Origin: Saccoglossus kowalevskii
Taxonomy: Eukaryota > Hemichordata > Enteropneusta > Harrimaniidae
DNA length: 12,247 nucleotides
Direction of reading: 5' to 3'
Assembly (NCBI RefSeq): GCF_000003605.2
Contig: NW_003109079.1
Location: 822,128 to 834,374, forward strand
The translations under genes were made by a program, and so were the position numbers. Under the pieces are notes generated by a model, which had not been told where the DNA came from, did no database searches, and saw only the letters and a list, made by a program, of their open reading frames with translations. Below are positions 8,330 to 12,247 of this stretch, one piece after another; position 1 is the first letter of the stretch; every line of letters begins with the position of its first letter.

Positions 8330-8712
8330 GCAGTCTCTTGGCTGATATAGCTCCGCTGTTAGCAATGCACATTTCAATTATAGGATTGAAGATATCATCA
8401 CAAAATGAACAAATCTGAGGGAGGTCCACCTGTAGGACCTTTATGTAAAATATCAAATTAGTCAGACGGTTTTTAACAAGAAGTCGAAAATATCACTTTT
8501 TACCAAAAATATCATCACGAAATGAACAAAACTTAGAGAGGTCTACCTGAGGTACATGTACATGTATAATAATCAAAGCAATTGGACTTACCGTTTTTAA
8601 CAAGGAGTTGGAAATGTAAAAAGTTGACAAAGACGACAGTGGAGCTAAACAGTAAATATGATTAACTCCGCCAGACTTTGTCGTTGTCAAAGTTGTCAGA
8701 CTAGTTGTCTGG
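8330..8712 (+). mobile_element. Family 2 element, second copy, internally deleted
   Basis: The 5' end gcagtctcttggctgata plus tagctccgctgt (8348-8359) and gttagcaatgcacattt match the copy at 7441. Two core units remain (aagaagtcg at 8478, aaggagttg at 8602). They are 124 rather than 157 bases apart because about 33 bases after ttttaccaaaaat are missing. The terminal acagtggagcta (8636-8647) has one change from the intact arm. It is followed by a further inverted stretch, aactccgccagactttgtcg (8664-8683), so the 3' end is rearranged relative to the first copy. The 74-codon minus frame at 8493-8717 lies in this repeat and is not a gene. Confidence 0.8.
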
Positions 8713-8797
8713 GCCATGATGGGATGACGCAGTCCAAATAAACATTGGGTTGTAATGTGGTCAACATAACCAAGATATTAAAGGTGCATACACCACT

Positions 8798-8820
8798 TGT
8801 GTGTGTGTGCATGTGCATGC
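8798..8820 (+). repeat. TG microsatellite, strictly alternating purine-pyrimidine run
   Basis: Twenty-three bases alternate perfectly: six tg steps followed by catgtgcatgc. Such runs can adopt Z-DNA. It is followed by aagcatgtgcg. Confidence 0.8.
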
Positions 8821-8899
8821 AAGCATGTGCGATACATAGTCCACTTCAACATTAACCATGTTGGTACAAAACACAAACTGCTCATTTGCTATATGTTTA

Positions 8900-9670
8900 C
8901 ATGGTAGCATGCCAAACTACGGCCCCTCCCACCGTTTAACAAAAGATTATCTCCAATGCGTTTACACGATCGGGGCTGAACAAGAGCCAAGACCCGCCCA
9001 AATTCAATTCAGTTCGTTCAGAGCCGAACGGAACAGCTTTCTTTTGGTGTTGTGCTTGTGTTGTTGTTTCTTTACATGGCACTTAAAACGGTTAAAAAAC
9101 GCTTTCTTTAAGGTGTGGTTAGGGGATTATCTCCAGCGATGCGTGTCAAAACCTAATTACGTGGGTTTGAAACTTGCCCACCATTTTAGTTTTTTTTTTT
9201 TTAGTAACCATGAGCTGAGAGAAAAAGGAAACAGCCATGATTCTGAGACAATACACTGGTGTCATGATTCAGGTATCTCGAATAAACAGGATACACAGCA
9301 GCTAAAATACATTACATATGTTACAGCTACTCACATAAGTACACCATTTTTCTGTTTCTCGTGGAGCTATTACAATCTATTGCTTTATTTCTGCCAAATA
9401 GATATTAGGGTGCATACCTGTTTGTCAAGCCAGAAATTACAATTACATAATTGAAATGAGAGGTTACTTGAAGAAGACGATTGAGAGCGTGATTTTGGCA
9501 TGATAGTTGGGCCCAATGCGTATACATAGTTGGGCCATATGTCGGGGGTCAAACCCGATTGAAGTTCAACCCTAAGGATTTATTGGAGCTGAACGTGTAT
9601 ACACAAGCATTTTTGCTGGCTTGAGCCACAGGGCTCCGATAAAATGCTGTCGTATAAACGTGGCATTTAA
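8900..9670. other. GC-richer island with clustered short repeats; unidentified
   Basis: This segment is visibly richer in G and C than its surroundings. gattatctcca occurs at 8945 and 9125 (180 bases apart), ccaatgcgt at 8953 and 9513, and atagttgggcc at 9503 and 9526. Four related words (cgtttacacg near 8959, cgtatacat near 9519, cgtgtatacac near 9594, cgtataaacg near 9650) are spread across it. An open plus frame of 198 codons spans 8858-9454, but it runs through a 13-T tract (9190-9202) and resembles no protein I know. An old DNA transposon is my best guess. Confidence 0.35.
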
Positions 9671-9684
9671 CATTCTCAGAGGTT

Positions 9685-9929
9685 ACCTTACTAGTTTCGG
9701 ATTAACAAAGATAAATAACATAATATTACAGTTAATGTTAACAATGTTACACATGGATAGGAAGCAAAATCTCATCACCATACATTGAAAGCACTTCCTG
9801 CCAAATACTGAATTACTGCGTTGCTGGACACCCAACAGCTTTAGGGCAACTAACATTGAGCAACTCTTCCGCTCTCTATGTACATTATATAAGTTCTTTG
9901 TACATACATTTCTTTTAGATTATAATCAA
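9685..9929 (+). repeat. Blocks X and Y, first copy
   Basis: Block X has cttactag and, after 27 intervening bases, aatattacagttaatg-ttaacaatg. It matches 10706-10745 (cttactag immediately followed by aatattacaattaatg, then gttaacac). Block Y, cttttagattataatca (9913-9929), resembles actttagattgaaatca near 10756. Matches are short and partly degenerate. Confidence 0.5.
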
Positions 9930-9972
9930 CACCTACACCATCGCCTGTAGAAACAAAAAAATGTGACACAAG

Positions 9973-10073
9973 CACATCAGGTACGGCATTTTTGTCCGGA
10001 TACAGCAATACTCAGACCACACTGCCTTTAATTTCTTTTGGTTAATTTTGTGAACATTTAAATTGACCAATTT
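9973..10073 (+). repeat. Direct repeat block Z, first copy
   Basis: It begins with 23 bases (cacatcaggtacggcatttt and three more) identical to those at 10574. It goes on through cacactgc, a taatttcttttg word, aacattta and gaccaattt, in the same order as the second copy. It has about 18 extra bases after the identical start. Confidence 0.8.
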
Positions 10074-10075
10074 AT

Positions 10076-10573
10076 ATATTCTGTATTTTCAATTCTACAT
10101 AAAGTTGTATAATGTCACAGCACGCACCCACAATTATTTCTTGATGCAATGAATCCAAGGGATTGACAGTCTTTGCTACATGGCTGGCACATGTGCTTAC
10201 CAGAATGACAGGGGCGTGTCCATGGTCAAAACATGTCAGCATAAAATAAATGCAATTTTGGGTTTATGTGCACTAAGCAAATACAGCAGTTGGTTATTAC
10301 ATCACATCACATGGGTTTGTAAGCACAAGTGAGTTATATTTGTTACCAGGAAGTTCACGCTTGTGTTAAAAAGAATAAAACTAAATTGTGTGTGGTACAA
10401 ACAAATAATAGCTATTGGCCCACTAATAAATCAGGATTGTTTACTTGTTTTTTTTTTACATATATTTTCTTGTACATATGCAGAAAACAATTTATAGTAC
10501 CGGTAAACAAATATTTTTTTTTTTTTAATTTAAAAGCTATTACTTTGCGGCACGAATCAGCTAATCAAAAGAA
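10076..10573. other. Intronic stretch between the Z blocks, no gene seen
   Basis: AT-rich, with a T13 run at 10514-10526 and another long T run near 10450. No repeat family or coding exon was recognised. Confidence 0.5.
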
Positions 10574-10659
10574 CACATCAGGTACGGCATTTTTGTTCGC
10601 ACACTGCTTCTAATTCCTTTTGTTTGATATAGTTAACATTTATTTAAACAGACCAATTT
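10574..10659 (+). repeat. Direct repeat block Z, second copy
   Basis: Second copy of the block at 9973, 601 bases to the right, same orientation, ending in gaccaattt. The 94-codon frame at 10329-10613 overlaps it and passes a T13 run; I do not regard that frame as coding. Confidence 0.8.
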
Positions 10660-10705
10660 TGTCATACTCGTAAATTAAATCTAAAGAGCAGACAAATTCC
10701 TAAGT

Positions 10706-10772
10706 TCACCTCTTACTAGAATATTACAATTAATGCCTGTTAACACTACGCGTCTACTTTAGATTGAAATCA
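10706..10772 (+). repeat. Blocks X and Y, second copy
   Basis: Closely spaced second copies of blocks X and Y, lying to the right of the second Z block. In the first set Z lies to the right of X and Y. Confidence 0.5.
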
Positions 10773-11500
10773 CGGCATATCATATTTGCACCATATTTTA
10801 CGATCTTTATCACAAAATGTTATAGTGAGTGTGGCCCTGTACACATTTATTTTTTGACAGTTTTGTGTCAAATTTGACAAATGAACATGTTTTTTAAGCA
10901 TTAAATAATTTACACACATCTATGTAGTCGTCCTATTGATTCTTGACTCCACCATTAGCGAACTCCAAACAGTTTGATAAGCATCAATGACACGTATTTA
11001 CAGTGCCCTCACACGGCAACCATATCGATACTGGCAATATTGAAAAATATTTGACCCTGCTGTTGTCCTACTGCTGCCTGGATAAATCAACATGTTAGTG
11101 CACCATTTCAAAACAATGCATGTGATATATACATGTATCAGTTGGAAGTGACATCATATGAAGTGACATCTTTCGTGCACATTATCTAAACATCACTAAT
11201 AGGTCTACTGGCAGGAACAGCAAGTACTGTCCTACCTGCATATTACCAGAGATCAGTATTTTACGAAATTGAAAACCTAACTGTCTATCAAGTCATGTAT
11301 GAATAAGAAATGGTTCTTGACCTACATACATGTGTAGCCATCTTTGTCGCCAAACGACCTTTCAATCTTATCTCCTCAAGAGAGAGTAACACACCCATTT
11401 TAATAATCATAATAATAAGTCAATGACTTCTTTTAAAGACAATCTATTATTAGAATATTAATTTACATGATGAGAGTTTTTTTATTGATAATTTATCAAA
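10773..11500. other. Intronic stretch with no gene seen
   Basis: Apparently unique. A small direct repeat gaagtgacatc occurs at 11145 and 11160. Nothing else could be supported. Confidence 0.5.
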
Positions 11501-11623
11501 CTATAAAAGGATACATACCATGTTACCATGACAATAAGCTGATGCTTGAGAGATAAACAATGGTGACCTATTTGCATAATGAATTGATCCATTTTCTGCT
11601 CTACTTACACTTATAGCACTCAT
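11501..11623 (-). other. Candidate short 5' exon or chance open frame
   Basis: A 40-codon minus frame starts at an ATG (11621-11623) and reads MSAISVSRAENGSIHYANRS, then PLFISQASAYCHGNM, before a perfect donor-like gtatgtat (complement of 11511-11518). A stop follows at 11501. If used as an exon (11519-11623) it would end in phase 0, the phase needed to enter the PKD exon at 4391. The residues do not match the PKD N-terminus I remember, and the upstream sequence is not a good acceptor. Any use would be as a first exon lacking the first half of the ubiquitin-like fold. Chance is at least as likely. Confidence 0.15.
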
Positions 11624-12247
11624 ACTAATATATACTAAACTATATTAGGCACAGCACACAAGTGATGTCCCACAAGTTTGATGTAGAAAAAAAATACCAG
11701 TTTAAAATGTTTGAGTTTTGGGAGAGAAAGTTTCCTGAATGGGCCCGCAGGTCACTATGACCTTTAGAGAATTTTTTTTCTAATGAATTGCAAATTAAAT
11801 TACAAGAAATTTGTATTACTGTATAGCATACTCCTCTGCTATGATACCAGAAATAAAATAAATAAATTTAGAGATCAGATGAAATTGGTCTCGTGCATGA
11901 TCTCCAAAAGGTCACACATCCTGGTACTTACTCAGGGTACAAATTTACTGTCAATGATAATTTCTCAATGATTTCCCCCAAAATGTAAGCAATTATCATT
12001 GTTCAAAAATATGTTCAACATTGGACATTATTGCTGTTATAGAACAATAAAACCCAGCGATAATAAAAGGATTCGTGACCTTTAGCAGATACGAATGCAG
12101 ACTGTTGACATTGACAGAATCAGTTAAAATATAAAGTTGTAAGTAGATATGGTGTGCATTAAATGTTACAGGACAACTTTAAAAGGTGGGCGGAGTGTTA
12201 TGAAACTACGTAATATTACGATGACTCATAGTGCATGTAGTATAAAC
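11624..12247. other. Right end of window, no gene seen
   Basis: The 62-codon plus frame at 11783-11971 is unsupported. Near the edge are an inverted repeat with 9-base arms taaagttgt (12132-12140) and acaacttta (12173-12181), the perfect palindrome cgtaatattacg (12209-12220), and atgactcat (12221-12229), an AP-1 consensus word. A regulatory role is possible but unsupported. Confidence 0.45.

Larger units (their letters stand above)
4392..12247 (-). other. PRKD: PKD intron upstream of the ubiquitin-like exon (right end beyond window)
   Basis: The acceptor ending at 4392 is preceded on the minus strand by a tract reading ttcattttctgtttacattacag when split as ttcattttct then gtttacattacag. I searched the minus strand to 12247 for the expected partner exon (a frame like …QIGL-RE-V…VDQK followed by gt) and found no convincing match. 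The intron is therefore probably at least 7.8 kb, and the exon carrying the first half of the ubiquitin-like domain is probably outside. Most of the interspersed repeats in the window sit in this intron. Confidence 0.75.

Noticed and set aside
8858-9454. 198-codon plus frame as a protein gene
   Set aside because: It crosses a T13 tract, has no recognisable domain and lies in a GC-richer segment where long frames arise more easily. It is described as part of the island and not called as a CDS.
10329-10613. 94-codon plus frame
   Set aside because: Runs through T-rich tracts and a duplicated non-coding block, with no motif.
11540-11600. A QIG triplet in a second minus frame, as the missing first ubiquitin-like exon
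   Set aside because: Only three residues match. The surrounding residues do not fit the expected QIGL-RE pattern or the VDQK end.
1-12247. tRNA, rRNA or other structured RNA genes
   Set aside because: No cloverleaf or box A/B pair, and no rRNA-like sequence, was recognised on either strand.

Overview
The window is AT-rich, intron-dominated nuclear DNA from an animal. It contains two short, correctly spliced exons of a protein kinase D (PRKD/PKD) orthologue on the minus strand. They lie among several kinds of non-autonomous interspersed repeat typical of marine invertebrate genomes. The species cannot be fixed. A mollusc, another lophotrochozoan, a hemichordate or a lancelet would all be compatible. 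Prokaryotic features (operons, ribosome binding sites, CRISPR) are absent.

Gene content. The minus-strand exon 4253-4391 encodes the second half of the N-terminal ubiquitin-like region of PKD. The minus-strand exon 1649-1780 encodes the linker and the first half of the C1a zinc finger. They join in phase 1 across a 2472-bp intron, and the joined residues match vertebrate PKD across the splice. The exons for the rest of C1a, C1b, the PH domain and the kinase domain must lie left of position 1. The exon for the first half of the ubiquitin-like domain was not found and probably lies right of 12247. A small open frame at 11501-11623 with a phase-0 donor is a speculative alternative 5' exon.

Repeat content, left to right: 1-1226 is a truncated element (family 1) of alternating tandem units ending in GACGG-rich runs and a 3' hairpin. 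3379-3920 is a decayed family 1 copy. 4560-4800 is a repeat ending in a CATA microsatellite. 5735-5985 is a 151-bp tandem pair related to it. 6288-7012 is a nearly full-length decayed family 1 copy. 7441-8125 is a family 2 element with exactly 157-bp internal periodicity. 8330-8712 is a second, damaged family 2 copy. 8900-9670 is a GC-richer island of unknown nature. 9685-10772 holds a scrambled direct duplication. From 10773 to the end I see mostly unique intron.

The main hunt result is that two families with unrelated sequence share one architecture: a 5' subterminal inverted repeat, a core of tandem repeats, a GACGG-rich stretch, and a 3' hairpin whose outer arm pairs with the 5' end and finishes in CTAA. 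This resembles HINE/DINE-type non-autonomous Helentrons and the bivalve pearl elements. No transposase or Rep/helicase coding sequence is present. Every recognisable copy lies in the same orientation, antisense to the PKD gene.
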